From Haematobia irritans (taxonomy: Eukaryota; Arthropoda; Insecta; Diptera; Muscidae), in NCBI RefSeq assembly GCF_050003625.1, contig NC_134401.1:67157629-67221628 (forward strand): 64,000 nucleotides of DNA, in the 5' to 3' direction. The position numbers and the translations under genes are program-made. Positions 42,180 through 54,163 of this stretch are shown one piece after another; within the stretch, counting starts at the first letter, position 1, and every line of letters starts with the position of its first letter. The notes beneath the pieces are model-generated. The model was not told the DNA's origin. It saw only the letters and a program-made list of their open reading frames with translations, and did no database searches.

Positions 42180-43090
42180 ATTATCTAAAAACACCACAGC
42201 ACCTCATCGCTTTTTGTCAACTTTCAACGAGATATCATCCTCATTCAAAGACAAAAAATGGAAACTGATTTTACCGATGGTTCCAGAACCGAAACATCTA
42301 CTTCTTTTGCGGTGGTTAATGAAAATCTGAAAACAGAATGTTTGGAGCCACCGCCTTGCATACACAAGGACTCGTGGGTTCGATTCCTGCTTCGACCGAA
42401 CACCAAAAAGTTTTTCAGCGGTGGATTATCCCACCTCAGTAATGCTGGTGAAAATTCTGAGGGTTCCAAAGCTTCTCTAAGTGGTTTCACTGTAATGTGG
42501 AACGCCGTTCGGACTCGGCTATAAAAAGGAGGTCCCTTGTCATTGAGCTTAACATGGAATCGGGCAGCACTCAGTGATAAGAGAGAAGTTCACCAATGTG
42601 GTATCACAATGGACTGAATAGTCTAAGTGAACCTGATACATCTGGCTGCCACCTAACCTAACCTAACCTTGCCATTTTTGGGCGTTAAACAAATACAAAC
42701 ATCTCAGAGGTAAATTTATTATTTGTTCTGACTCAAAATTAACTATTGTAGCTATCCAGAACATAACAAATAAAAATATAATCATCTCCAAAATCAGAGA
42801 TATACTGGTTAAATACCATACCCAATTTAAAATTATGTGGGTCCCCAGCCACATCGGAATCAAAGGCAACTGCAGATGAAGCGCAAGATACGCTAATACC
42901 GCACCAGTCCTAAAATATACTATTGCTGATAGAAACGACACTTTAATCACTACTACAAAACTATTAATCCTTTTAAAATGGCAGCTGTATTCCCCACATC
43001 TGCTTCAAAAGCAAATGTCCAAAAATTCATCCGATCGAGGTTGGGTCATAACTCTTCAACCAGTTTGTAGCAGAGAAATATACACTGTGT
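42180..43090 (+). pseudogene. I-like RNase H domain split by a SINE
   Basis: The first part (42258-42335) reads METDFTDGSRTETSTSFAVV with the first catalytic D. After the SINE, minus its tail, about 42700-42880 reads ICSDSKLTIVAIQN with another catalytic D, and MWVPSHIGIKGN near the fourth acid. Frames differ across the insertion and stops follow. Confidence 0.72.
42344..42669 (+). mobile_element. tRNA-derived SINE with LOA-like 3' tail
   Basis: The head resembles a tRNA: GGAGCCACCGCCTTGCATAC, then the B box GGTTCGATTCC at 42377-42387. The A-box segment present in the related head at 57993 (CCGTGATGCAATG) is deleted here. A ~170-bp body follows (GGTGGATTATCCCACCTCAG). The last 75 bp (from AATGTGGTATCACAATGGAC) match the LOA 3' end, then (CCTAA)n. 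This is a known type of dipteran SINE as far as I recall. Confidence 0.85.
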
Positions 43091-43299
43091 GAAACAGAAC
43101 TATTAATATCCAGCATCAAATCATCAGAGAAGCACAAATTACACCCTTTGGAAATCTCATATAGTTTACCATTAACTTTAATTATATCCATGTAAGTCGA
43201 AAACCTTTGTTGTTAGTACCTATCTTATTTAATATCATAATTTATTATGGTTTTAAATTCTTTAATAAGTTTGAGCCACTAATAAATCTGGATTCATGT

Positions 43300-44648
43300 G
43301 TATCTTTTGGTTTGATAAAACGTGTCAATGGAAAACACGGTTTACGTCTGATGTGAGGGATTTTATTATGCGTTATGAAGAGTTGTTTAGTGGTGTGGGA
43401 AAATGCCCCGGCACATGTTCTATTGTCTTGAAGGGTCAGTGCCGGTTCATCATTATAAGAAACTCATTCATAAAAGTCTACACGAACGATAATACACCCT
43501 GTTGATCGTCCGACTGACTGGGTGAACTACATTCGAATTGTGCAGAAACCAAATGGTTCATTGAGGATTTGTTTAGGCCCGAAGCCACTGAATGGGTGCA
43601 TTAAGAGGGATCACTTTTTGATACAAACAGCTGATGATAAAATGAGCCGAATGTCGAAAAAGAGGGTATTCACTGTTGTTGATTTAGCGAGAGGTTTATA
43701 GCGTATGGACTTTGATAGGAAAAGCTCTGAGTTAACTATTTCATGACCCCCTTCGGACGTTACTCTTGGTATATAATGCTATTTGGTATAAACAGTGCTC
43801 CAGAGCTGTTTCAAATGCTTATGTTGAGGATTTTCAGAGATATTCCGTGTGTTGAGGTTTATTTTGATGACATTGCGGTGACAGGAAGGGACTTTGAGGA
43901 TCATGGTCGAGCATTGGAGATTGTATTTAGATGCATTATGCCACGACCAAGAACTAAGAGCGATGTATTGCGTTTGCTCGGACTGTGTAAATATTTGAGA
44001 AAGTTTATACCCAATTTGTCTCACGCATCGATGATGCGTCGGATATCGGGTAATGATAGTGAATGGTTTTGGGACGAGGAGTACGATAGGGAATTTGATG
44101 GGTTATTGAAGTCAGTTACTGATATGTCAGTGTTGGCTATATTGTATTTCCAATAATAATATAAACTGACAGCTAGAAGTATGTTTAGGGTAGCGTGCTA
44201 TTAAACAATGACAAACCGGTAGGGTACTTGTCAAAGATTTTATCGAAGAGCGAACAGAAATTGGCACAGATAGAGAAGCCACTAGCAGTAGTTTTTGCTT
44301 CAGGGTACATTCTGACCATAAGCCATTGGAGACTTTAATGAGACGGGAGATAGATGAGGTGACACCTCGTCTCCAAAGAATGTTCGTGATCCTTTTGAAA
44401 TACCCTGATATGACTATTGAATACAGACCAGGGAAACAAATGCTTATAGCGGATTACTTATCGAGAGCTCCTTTGTCAGATTGCTCTGAGTTTAAAAGCG
44501 AATTGTCGGGAGTAATACATTCAGTGGTACAACGTGTTATAATGTCTCCGCAGAATAAGAATACTTATGTTGATGTGTGCAAGGAGATGAAAGATCACAA
44601 ACTTCATGATTTCAGTCAAAAATTTCTAAATATAAATATTAAAAATTA
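43300..44648 (+). pseudogene. G4 RT and RNase H remnant
   Basis: Segments: FIMRYEELFSGVGKCPGT, IRIVQKPNGSLRICLGPKPL, MTPFGRYSWYIMLFGINSAP, then VYFDDIAVTG, the catalytic FDD motif, and LGLCKYLRKFIPNLSHAS. RNase H is represented by PRLQRMFVILLKYPDMTIEY and GKQMLIADYLSRAP. Stops at 43504 and 43700 and frame changes near 43740 and 44160 break it. The ORF ends at 44648 beside the LOA C target duplication. Confidence 0.85.
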
Positions 44649-44733
44649 AAGTCATATGTTAGGTTAGGTTAAAGTGGCAGCCCGATTAAGTTTCAGGCTC
44701 ACTTAGACTATTCAGTCCATTGTGATACCACAT

Positions 44734-47708
44734 TTAACTAAAAGTCGCACCAATAGTTTTTGCAACTTCGCCTATCAGGCAGCGACACGTTATAGCAGAT
44801 ATCAGAAGTGATATCTGACGCCTTGAGAACACTAGCATATCTAGTGTGCGGTTCAAGTTTAAATGGGGCCATATTTGCTTGGTGTCGTTACAACCCTTGC
44901 AATTCTCCCATCGAACATTTGCCATCGTGACAGCCTTCTCACGCAGTAAGAGCTTACAGGTAGCCAAAGACATACCAACAGATTCTAGTTCCCCTGGAAT
45001 ATGTAAGGTAGTTCCTAGCCTTGCTAGCTCATCTGCTTGACAGTTCCCCGGTATGTTCCTATGGCCATATTAGGTGAACATTGTACTGCTCAGCGATCTC
45101 GTTGAGAGATTTGCGGCAGTCGATGGCCGTTTTTGTGTTAAGGAACACAGAGTCCAAGGATTTTATTGCAGGTTGACTGTCTGAGTATATATTAATGCCC
45201 ACATTTTTTGGAACATTACTTCTCAGCCAATTCGCCACCTCTATTATTGCTAATATTTCAGCCTGAAAAACACTAGAGTGATTAGGTAATCTTTTCGCTA
45301 TTCGAAGTTCCAGATCTTTAGAATATACTCCGAAACCCACTTGTCCATCCAATTTGGAGCCATCAGTGTAGAAATCTATGTATCTTTTATTCCCCGGGTT
45401 CTGTGTACACCACGCCTCACTGTTGGGAATTAGAGTTTCAAAATTTTTCTCGAAAAGTGGTTTCGCCAGAGTGTAATCCACTACGTTAGGCACATCTGGC
45501 ATGTTTTTGAGGACCGAACTGTGGCCGTACATTTTTTCCGACCACAGCGATAGCTCGCGCAACCGCACAGCCGTTGTTGTAGCTGACTGTTTGGCAAAAA
45601 TTTCTAAAGGCATTAGACGCAGCATGACATTAAGGGAACTTGTTCCTGTCTTGCTGAATGCGCCTGAGATACACAAGCACGCCATACGCTGAACTTTATC
45701 TAAAGCTGTCGGTTGCTGAAGTGCCGGCCACCACTGCCGTGTATAGCCAATACACAATTTTCGGTTTTAGTCCCCACTTTTTCCTATTGCCTTTTTGCAC
45801 GAGTACAAAGCTACCGTGGCTTTCCTCGCCCTTTCTTAAATATTAAGCCTAAAGGAAATTTCAATACCCCCTAAGGATATGGTCTTAACCGTGGGAGTTT
45901 TGCGATCTTTGCAGTACATGACTAATTCTGTCTTGGCAGGATTTACTCCAAGACCATTCTCTTTCGCCCATTTCTCAGTCATACGGAGGGCTCTCTGTAT
46001 AACATCTCTGATTGTGGATGGGAATTTTCGTCTATCAGCCAGTCCATTTAATATCGAGCTCTGATGGACGTTATTGAATGCCCCCTCGATGTCTAGAAAC
46101 GCCACGATTGTGTATTCATTGACAGATAGTGAACTTTCAATAAAGCTGACTAGATCATGCAAAGCGGTCTCAGTAGACCTGCCCTTCGGGTATGCATGCT
46201 GTCGTTTCGAGAGCAAACTTGAATCCACGCTAGTTCTAAGAAACATGTCTATCATTCTCTCCAGAGTCTTAAGTAGGAATGAGGATAAGCTGATTGGTCG
46301 GAAATCCTTCGCACTCGAGTGAGAGGCTTTTCCCGCTTTCGGTGCGAAAACGACTTTTGTTTCCCTCCACTTTTCTGCAATATATGCTAAGTTTATACAT
46401 CCTTTATATATCACCGTCAACCAGGGGATAATTCTTTCAGTCACTGCTTGTAACTCCGCCGGAGTAATTTTATCAGGTCCGGGGATTTGAATGGCCTAAA
46501 ACTATTTGACGCCCATTTTATTCTAGATTCCAGTACAATTTCCTCGATAGGAAATGACCGCTGAGCCACTGTGGCACCGCCAGAACATGGTTCAACCGTC
46601 TGATTTCCAATAGTACTCCCAGCGTCTCCCCACTGGACGTTGTGCAATTGCCCTCCGATGTTTTAATGAAACCTGGAGCGGAGTTAGTGGATGCTAGTAC
46701 CTTCCGTAGTCTGGAAGCCTCGGACGTATTCTCAATACTGCTGCAGTAATCATTCCAAGAATTATGCTGAACCTTTCTCAGTTCTCGCTTGTATCCTCTC
46801 AGATTCTTCTTGTAAGCGTCCCAATCCTCAGGAGCTCTGGTGGACTTTGCTTTGTTAAAGAGCTGCCTGCAGGATTTGCTCATATTACTTAACTCCGTAG
46901 ACCAACATGGTGGTCGATTTTTCCCCCTTGGCTTCCCTCTAGGGCATGCAGCTTTCAGTGAGATGTTGAAGGCCTTAGTAATCCTCTCCACTGCGTGTTC
47001 GATATCTTGCACAGTGCTCATATTTGTCGCTGGTATTTCCGGTATCATCATATCGAACGATTCCCTATAACTCTTCCAATCAGCTTTCCTAACATTTGGC
47101 GGACATATGGTCTTTGAAGTACGAACAACCAATATGAAAATGATGTAGCGATGATCTGAGAAGCTATGTTCCCTCAAAACTTGCCACTCAGATATCTTAT
47201 CATTCAGTTCTGGAGAGGCCAATGTGACGTCCAACACCTCTTGCCTATTTTTGGAGAGGAAGGATGGTGCATCTCCCTTATTGCAAACTACCAGGTTAGT
47301 ACGCAAAATAAACTCTATTAGCGACTCCCTACTATGATGTGACTCCTCAACTAAGGTCTTAACGGCACATGGAGGCATCTCCCTATCATGTCCCATGTAG
47401 ACCGAAGATACCCAGTATTTGCATTTTGATATCTCTAGACTGGCTACGACAGTGTCTGCATTGCTCAATGAAGGAAGCAGAAACAAGTTTAGTTCGTTCA
47501 TAGCAATTATACATGCTCGATTTATATCTTTACCGGTATTATGCAAAAGTTTCAAACCCGGAGTGCTTAATTCACAGATCTTGTTCTTATATATGTGTGG
47601 TTCTTGAATAAGAACTGTATCCATGTCTGCTTTCATCAGGAGAACTTTTAAGGCAGCACAAGCGGCCTTACAATGGTGAAGATTTATCTGGAGGAACCGT
47701 AGAACCAT
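44734..47708 (-). pseudogene. LOA copy C ORF2 remnant
   Basis: Endonuclease (46518-47708, LQINLHHCKAAC, IQEPHIYKN, SDHRYIIF; the GCDANAHHS segment is deleted near 47340), RT N-terminus (46441-46647), RT (45836-46444) with a deletion that fuses FNNVHQSSILNGL directly to KFPSTIRDVIQ and so removes the YADD box, RNase H (45059-45757; TDGSKLDG, SDSQPAIKS) and a C-terminal piece (44734-44973). Catalytically dead because the RT active site is missing. Confidence 0.87.
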
Positions 47709-48799
47709 CCAAATTTTCAACCACCGTCACATCAGCCGCTTCAATTGACTCATCAAGGGCTTCCTCATCACAGATCTCGGTGACTCTCGCAACAACCCGC
47801 GGTTCAGCTTTGGTGAGGTTTGATTCTTCTTCTAACTCTACCAGAGGCTTTTTCGTTTCGGAATCCTTTGGCTGATCGCTTTTGTATACCTTCATATGGA
47901 TATCATGAAAGCCATAACTTACACGTCCTTGGGTCTGGGCTAGATGTGGCAGCGACCCAATGTTCAATATAAACACCACATGTCGTCTTGGTCCATCCAC
48001 TTCATCCAAACGACCAACCTTCCAATCGGCGGTTGGAAGATCTGGGTTACATTCCTTTAGTCTGTTTAGTATTGACTCAGGATCAGGAGGATTTGCAGGT
48101 ATCCATGCATGTGCTCTAGGTTTAACCGGTATGTCTTTTCTATCGACTAAGTCCAAAGCGGCTCCTTCCCAAACTTCACCAATTAGCATCAAAGCAGCTT
48201 TAAAGCAATCCATAGACCTCTGGTCCGCAAATGCTAATGACTTATATCGTCCTTGATACCATCCAGCATCTTGCCGTCGAGGACTTGGTCCGGGAAACTT
48301 TTTTTGCACCTCTGAGTAGACACCAGACATCGCGTTCTCAATTTCCCCCATTTTTGCTTTGGAACCATACCGTCCAATGCTCCTTTATTAATGATAGCCA
48401 TCACAAGGCTGTCTTTTGCAACTGAGGCAAACGATCTTTGATCCCGTTTAGAGGATGGCAGTGCATCCGGTGATCGCTCCCTTTTGCCAGCTTCACGAAT
48501 TCCTTGAGCCCATTTTGAGGAATCGCTTTGCTTAGCCGGCAATGTATTTGGGTCGACAGATCCTAATTTCTTTAGGATAAACAAAGCATTTCTGCGTACT
48601 TTGAATCTCTTTCGTGAGGGATTACCTCACGAAAGAGATTTAAACGACTTTCCAAAGGGTCGCCACCTGTCGACCCGTCTACAGGTCGACTAATTGGGCC
48701 TGACCCTTGGTCACTGCCCAAATTGATAACTTCAGTCGATACCCGTCCACTGGGCCCTGAAGTTAGCAACCCAGTGGATGGCTTTGAATTTCGCTGCAT
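47668..48799 (-). pseudogene. LOA copy C ORF1 remnant
   Basis: Three frames cover it: 48572-48799 (the start MQRNSKPSTGLLTSGPSGR), 48234-48584 and 47668-48351. A small perfect inverted repeat at 48610-48640 replaces part of the basic region. The DUF4780-like core (WYQGRYKSLAFADQ, RPRAHAWIPA) is kept. The overlap with ORF2 is conserved. Confidence 0.82.
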
Positions 48800-48918
48800 G
48801 GTGGTTTAATTTTCCACCACACGTGAAATTCGTAATAGGTACCTATTACTATGAAATAATCCGTTATTAAAAAACACGTCCGTTCAGTTCGACGGTTATT
48901 GATGATGAGTCATATGTT

Positions 48919-49246
48919 GTTTGCAAAAGATTATACATCTCAGAGAACCCGATTACCTATACAAAAGATTGATTTTCTGTAGGTCATACAGAGGGAAGAA
49001 GCTGGTACCATTTCGACACCAATGTTTAACATCAGAGTGGCAGTTCTTCATTCATGTTGTGCGTCTCTGGGTGCTCTACCATCAACACTACAAACCATCA
49101 GCAACACCTACCAATTCAAAACAAAACTGTATAACTTCTATATCAATACGTAGAATTTTTTTTTATTTTCTTTGAGTATAAATAAATTCTATTAGTTCCC
49201 ATAATATTGTATATCTAAATTTTTGATGAACCTATGCTATAAATAA
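48919..49246 (+). mobile_element. Jockey-like LINE 3' end
   Basis: The frame at 49022-49154 contains ALPSTLQTISNTYQFKTKLY and ends NFYINT, the C-terminal style of Jockey ORF2, followed by a UTR with AATAAA words. It is 5' truncated. Copy C lies at its upstream edge and copy D is inserted at its downstream end. Confidence 0.65.
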
Positions 49247-49397
49247 AAGATGTGTAGGTTAGGTTAGGTTAGGTTAAAGTGGCAGCCCGATTAAGATTCA
49301 GGCTCACTTAGACTATTCAGTCCATTGTGATACCACATTAACTAAAAGTACCTATTACATATGGGCACTTCTAGTTTTAACCGCTGAACCTTCTTGA

Positions 49398-51815
49398 TTA
49401 TTTTTCTTTGTTGAACCAACCAGATTGTTCCAAAAACATTAGCAGACTGCTTAAGTTAACGTTTTCCAGATCCGCCAGTAATCTGAAGCTATATGCTCCT
49501 AAAAGTTGCTTGCGCTTTACACAAAATGCAGGACACTCACACAAGAGGTGTTTAATTGATTCTTTTTCCTCCGCATCATGACAGCTCATACAATAGTCAT
49601 TATACTTCGCGCCAATAGTTTTTGCAAAATCTCCTATCAGGCAGCGACCCATTATAGCAGATATCAGGAGTGATATCTGACGTCTCGAGAACATTAGCAT
49701 ATCTAGTGTGCGGTTTAAGTTGAAATGGGGCCATATTTGCTTGGTGTCGTTACAACCCTTGCAATTCTCCCATCGAACATTTGCCATCATAACAGCCTTC
49801 TCACGCAGCATGAGCTTGCAGGTAGCTAGGGGCATACCAACAAATTCTAGTTCCCCTGGAATATGTAAGGTAGTCCCTAGCCTTGCCAACTCATCGGCTT
49901 CGCAGTTCCCCGGTATGTTCCTATGGCCAGGCACCCATATTAGGTGAATATTGTACTGCTCAGCCATCTCATTGAGAGATTTGCGGCAATCGATGGCCGT
50001 TTTCGAGTTGAGGAACACAGAGTCCAAGGATTTGATTGCAGGTTGACTGTCTGAGTATATATTAATGCCCACATTTTTTGGAACATTACTTCTCAGCCAA
50101 TTCGCCACCTCTCTTATTGCTAATATTTCAGCCTGAAAAACACTACAGTGATTAGGTAATCTTTTCGCTATTTGAAGTTCCAAATCATTAGAATATACTC
50201 CGAAACCCACTTGTCCATCCAATTTGGAGCCATCAGTGTAGAAATCTATATATTCTTTATTCCCCGGGGTCTGTGTGCACCACGCCTCACTGTTGGGGAT
50301 TAGAGTCTCAAACTTTTTGTCGAAAAGTGGACTCGCCAAAGTGTAATCCACTACGTTAGGCACATCTGACATTGTTTTGAGGACAGAACTGTGACCGTAA
50401 CCTTTTTCCGACCACAGCGATAGTTCGCGCAACCGCACAGCCGTTGTTGCAGCTGACTGTTTGGCCAAAATGTCTAAAGGCAATAGATGCAGCATGACAT
50501 TAAGGGAATTTGTTCCTGTCTTGCTGAATGCGCCTGAAATACACAAACACGCCATACGCTGAACTTTATCTAAACCAGTCGGTTTCTGAAGTGCCGGCCA
50601 CCAGACTACAACACCATATAGCATTATAGGTCTAACCACTGCCGTGTATAGCCAATGCACAATTTTTGGTTTTAGTCCCCACTTTTTTCCTATTGCCTTT
50701 TTGCACGAGTACAAAGCTACAGTTGCCTTCCTCGCCCTTTCTTCAATATTAAGCTTAAAGTTCAGCTTCCTGTCCAAAATAACGCCAAGGTATTTTGCAC
50801 AATCACCAAAGGGAATTTCAATACCCCCTAAGGAAATAGGCCTAACCGTGGGAGTTTTGCGATCTTTGCAGTACATGACTAATTCTGTCTTTGCGGGATT
50901 TACCCCAAGACCGTTGTCTTTCGCCCATTTTTCAGTCATCCGGAGGGCCCTCTGAATAATATCTCTGATTGTGGATGGGAATTTTCCCCTGACTGCCAGA
51001 GCTACATCATCTGCGTATGCCACCACTTTTATCCTTTCTTTTTCTAGAGTAACCAGAAGGCTATTTATAGCAACATTCCAAAGAAGAGGTGATAGAACTC
51101 CTCCTTGGGGAGTGCCTCTGTTCACATACTTTTGTATGTTTGCTTGTCCTAGTGTGGCTGAAATACGTCTCTTCATTAGCAGTTCGTCTAACAGCCTGAG
51201 TATACATGGATCAACATTCAGAGTTGTCAGTCCATTTAATATCGAGCTCGGATGGACATTATTGAACGCCCCTTCGATGTCTAGAAACGCCACGATTGTG
51301 TATTCTTTGACAGATAGTGAGCTTTCAATAAAGCTGACTAGTTCATGTAGTGCGGTCTCAGTAGACCTGCCCTTCGAGTATGCATGCTGTCGTTTCGAGA
51401 ACAAACTTGAATCGATACTAGTTCTAAGATAAATATCTATCATCCTCTCCAGAGTCTTAAGTAGGAATGAGGATAAGCTGATTGGTCGGAAATCCTTCGC
51501 CCTCGAGTGAGAGGCTTTTCCCGCTTTAGGTATGAAGACGACTTTTGTTTCCCTCCACTTTCCTGGGATATATGATAAGTTGATACATCCTTTATATATC
51601 ACCGACAACCAGGGGATAATTTTGTCAGTTACAGCTTGTAACTCCGCCGGAGTAATTCCATCAGGTCCAGGGGATTTGAATGGTCCAAAGCTATTTAGCG
51701 CCCATCTTATTCTAGTTTCCGATACAATTTCCTCGACAGGAAACGACCGCTGAGCAACTGTGGCACCGCCAGTACATGGTTCAACCGTCTGATTTCCAGG
51801 AAAATGTGTGTCCAA
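49398..51815 (-). pseudogene. LOA copy D ORF2, RT and RNase H part (805 codons open)
   Basis: It has RT motif A FLDIEGAFNN at ~177-186, GTPQGG at ~234 and catalytic YADD at ~267-270, then the thumb (HWLYTAVVRPIMLYG). RNase H follows with TDGS at ~527, the E of QAEILAI at ~563, the D of YSDSQ at ~589 and the D of CEADELA at ~641, so the catalytic set is complete. Near the C-terminus CMSCHDAEEKESIKHLLCEC (~742-761) is a CCHC-like zinc motif. The first methionine is downstream of the frameshift, so this part is cut off from the endonuclease by two lesions. Domain order supports the LOA/I group. Confidence 0.9.
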
Positions 51816-51898
51816 TAGTACCTCCAGCGTCTCCTCACTGGACGTTGTCCAATTGCCCTCCGATGTTTTAATGAAACCTGGAGCGGAGTTGGTGGATG

Positions 51899-52987
51899 CT
51901 AGAACCTTCGTAGTCTGGAAGCCTCGGACGTATTCTCAATACTGCTGCAGTAAGCATTCCAAGAGTTATGCTGAGCCTTTCTCAGTTCTCGCTTGTATCC
52001 TCTCAGATTCTTCTTGTAAGCGTCCCAGTCCTCAGGGGCTCTGGTGGACTTTGCCTTGTTAAAGAGCTTCCTGCAGGATTTCCTCATATTACTTAATTCC
52101 GTAGACCACCATGGTGGTCGATGTTTCCCCCTTGGCTTTCCTCTAGGGCATGCAGCTTTCAGTGAGATGTTGAAGGCCTTAGTAATCCGCTCCACTGCGT
52201 ATTCGATATCTTGCACATTTCTCATATTTGTATCTGGTATTTCCGGTATCATCATATTGAACGATTCCCTATACCTATTTCAGTCAGCTTTCCTTGCATT
52301 TGGCGGAAATATGGTCTTGGTGGTATGAACATCAAATTTGAAACTGATGTAGCGATGATCTGAGAAGCTGTGTTCACTTAAAACATGCCACTCAGATATC
52401 ATTTCATTCAGTTCTTGCGAGGCCAAGGTGATGTCCAAAACCTCTTGCCTGTTTTTAGTGACAAAGGTTGGGACATCTCCCTTGTTGCAAACTACCAGAT
52501 TAGTACGCAAAATAAACTCTATTAGCGACTCTCCCCTTGCATTAGTATCACTACTTCCCCATATACTATGATGTGCATTCGCATCGCATCCCATAATGAG
52601 TTTCGTCTTTGTTTTCCGTGACTCCTCCACTAAGGTCTTAACGGCATATGGAGGCATCTCCCTGTCATGTCCCATGTAGACCGAAGATACCCAATATTTG
52701 CATTTGGCTATTTCTAAACTGGCAACGACAGTGTCTGTATTGCACATTGAAGGCAGCAGAAACAAGTTGAGCTCGTTTTTAGCAATTATACAGGCTCGAT
52801 TTACATCATTACCACTATACTGCAATAGTTTGAACCCCGGAGTACTTAATTCACATATTTTGTTTTTATAAACATATGGTTCTTGAATAAGAACTATATC
52901 TATGTCCCCTTTCATCAGGAGAACTTTTAAGGCAGCACATGCAGCCTTACAATGATGAAGATTTATCTGGAGGATCCGTAGGACCAT
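51899..52987 (-). pseudogene. LOA copy D ORF2, endonuclease part
   Basis: 52280-52987 encodes MVLRILQINLHHCKAA, IQEPYVYKN, MGCDANAHHSIWGSSDTNAR and SDHRYISF, all main endonuclease motifs. A Trp codon changed to stop lies near 52276 (the same place is Trp in copy B). The linker continues at 51899-52255 (PPWWSTELSNMRKSC) until a 1-nt deletion near 51908. Confidence 0.88.
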
Positions 52988-54163
52988 CGAGATTTTCAAC
53001 AACCGTCACATCAGCCGCTTCAATCGAGTCATCAAGAATGTCCTCTTCAGAGATATCGGTGACTCTCGCAATAACCATAGGTTCAACTTTGGTGAGTTCT
53101 GAGGCAGTAGAAGCCTCCTCACGCATACGGTATCTATCCATGTCTTCAACTTTGGTATCTCCCTCGAGGATCCGCTTACTTCTGATTCAGACAGAGGCTT
53201 GTCCATTTCTGAATCCTTTAGCTGATCGTTTTTATACACCTTCATTTGGATATAATGAAAGCCATAACATACACGGCCCTGGGACTTTGCTAGATGTGGC
53301 AAAGACTGAGTGTTCAATATAAACACTGCATGCCGTCTTGGCCCATCCACTTCATCCAAACGGCCAACCTTCCAATCAGCTGTTGGAAGATCTGGATTGC
53401 ATTGTTTCAGTCTATTTAAAATAGATTCAGGGTCAGGAGGGTTTGCAGGTATCCACGCATGTGCTCTTGGTCTAGCCGGTATGTCTTTCTTCTCGACTAA
53501 CTCTAGAGCAGCTCCTTCCCAAACTTCACCAATTAGTATCAGAGCAGCTTTAAAACATTCTATAGACCTCTGGTCCTCAAATGCGACTAGCTTAAATCGT
53601 CCTTGATACCAACCAGCCTCTTGGTGTCGAGGATCTGGGCCGGGAAACTTTTCCAGCACCTGTGAGTAGACGCCAGACAAAGCATTCTCAATTTCCCCCC
53701 ATTTTTGCTTTGGAACCATACCGTCCAATGCTCCTTTATTAATGATAGCCATCACAAGGCTGTCTTTAGCAACTGAGGCAAACGATCGTTGATCCCTTTT
53801 GGAGGATGGCAGCTCATCCGGTGATCGTTCCCTTTTTCCAGCCTCAAGAATTCCTTGAGCCCATTTTAAGGAATCGCTTTGTTTAGCCGACAACATGCTT
53901 GGGTCGACTGATCCTAATTTCTTTAGGATAAACAAAGCATTTCTGCGTTCTTTGAATCTCTTTCGTGAGGGATTACCTCCTTTTGATGCCGTTACCTTGG
54001 AAAAGGTCCGACTTGTCAAATTGTCGCCACCTGTCGACCCGTCTACAGGTCGACTAATTGGGCCTAACTCTTGGTCATTGCCCAAATCTATAACTCCAGT
54101 CGATACTCGTCCACTGGGCCCTGAAGTTAGCAACCCAGTGGATGTCTTTGAATTTCTCTGCAT
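52947..54163 (-). pseudogene. LOA copy D ORF1
   Basis: It opens MQRNSKTSTGLLTSGPSGR, with the basic segment PSRKRFKERRNALFILKK and the DUF4780-like core. A 10-bp deletion near 53166 shifts the frame; the original C-terminus (DDSIEAADVTVVENLDG) is readable at 52947-53141. Compared with copy B (408 aa) it would otherwise be the same length. Confidence 0.88.

Larger units (their letters stand above)
38343..43288 (+). mobile_element. I-like LINE (RT plus RNase H) with insertions
   Basis: RT sequence at 38343-38912 (ISNYRPISLIPCASKVL, LYKAFDRVGIHTIISQLF, GIPQGSPLS) and RNase H sequence at 42180-43090 (TDGSRTETSTSFAVV, ICSDSKLTIVAIQNI, MWVPSHIGIKGN) have the same orientation and order as one I-clade element. 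Between them lie a MITE, a Jockey fragment and unassigned sequence. A SINE interrupts RNase H. The 3' end is near 43288, at CACTAATAAA. That the two parts were one element is inferred. Confidence 0.6.
44660..48907 (-). mobile_element. LOA-like LINE copy C with 11-bp target duplication
   Basis: AGTCATATGTT is repeated at 44649-44659 and 48908-48918. The 3' end (low coordinate) has the tail (CCTAA)n on the minus strand. The 5' end has the family leader (CGTCGAACTGAACGGACG in sense). It is 4,248 bp, shortened by internal deletions relative to the 5,013-bp copy D. Confidence 0.92.
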
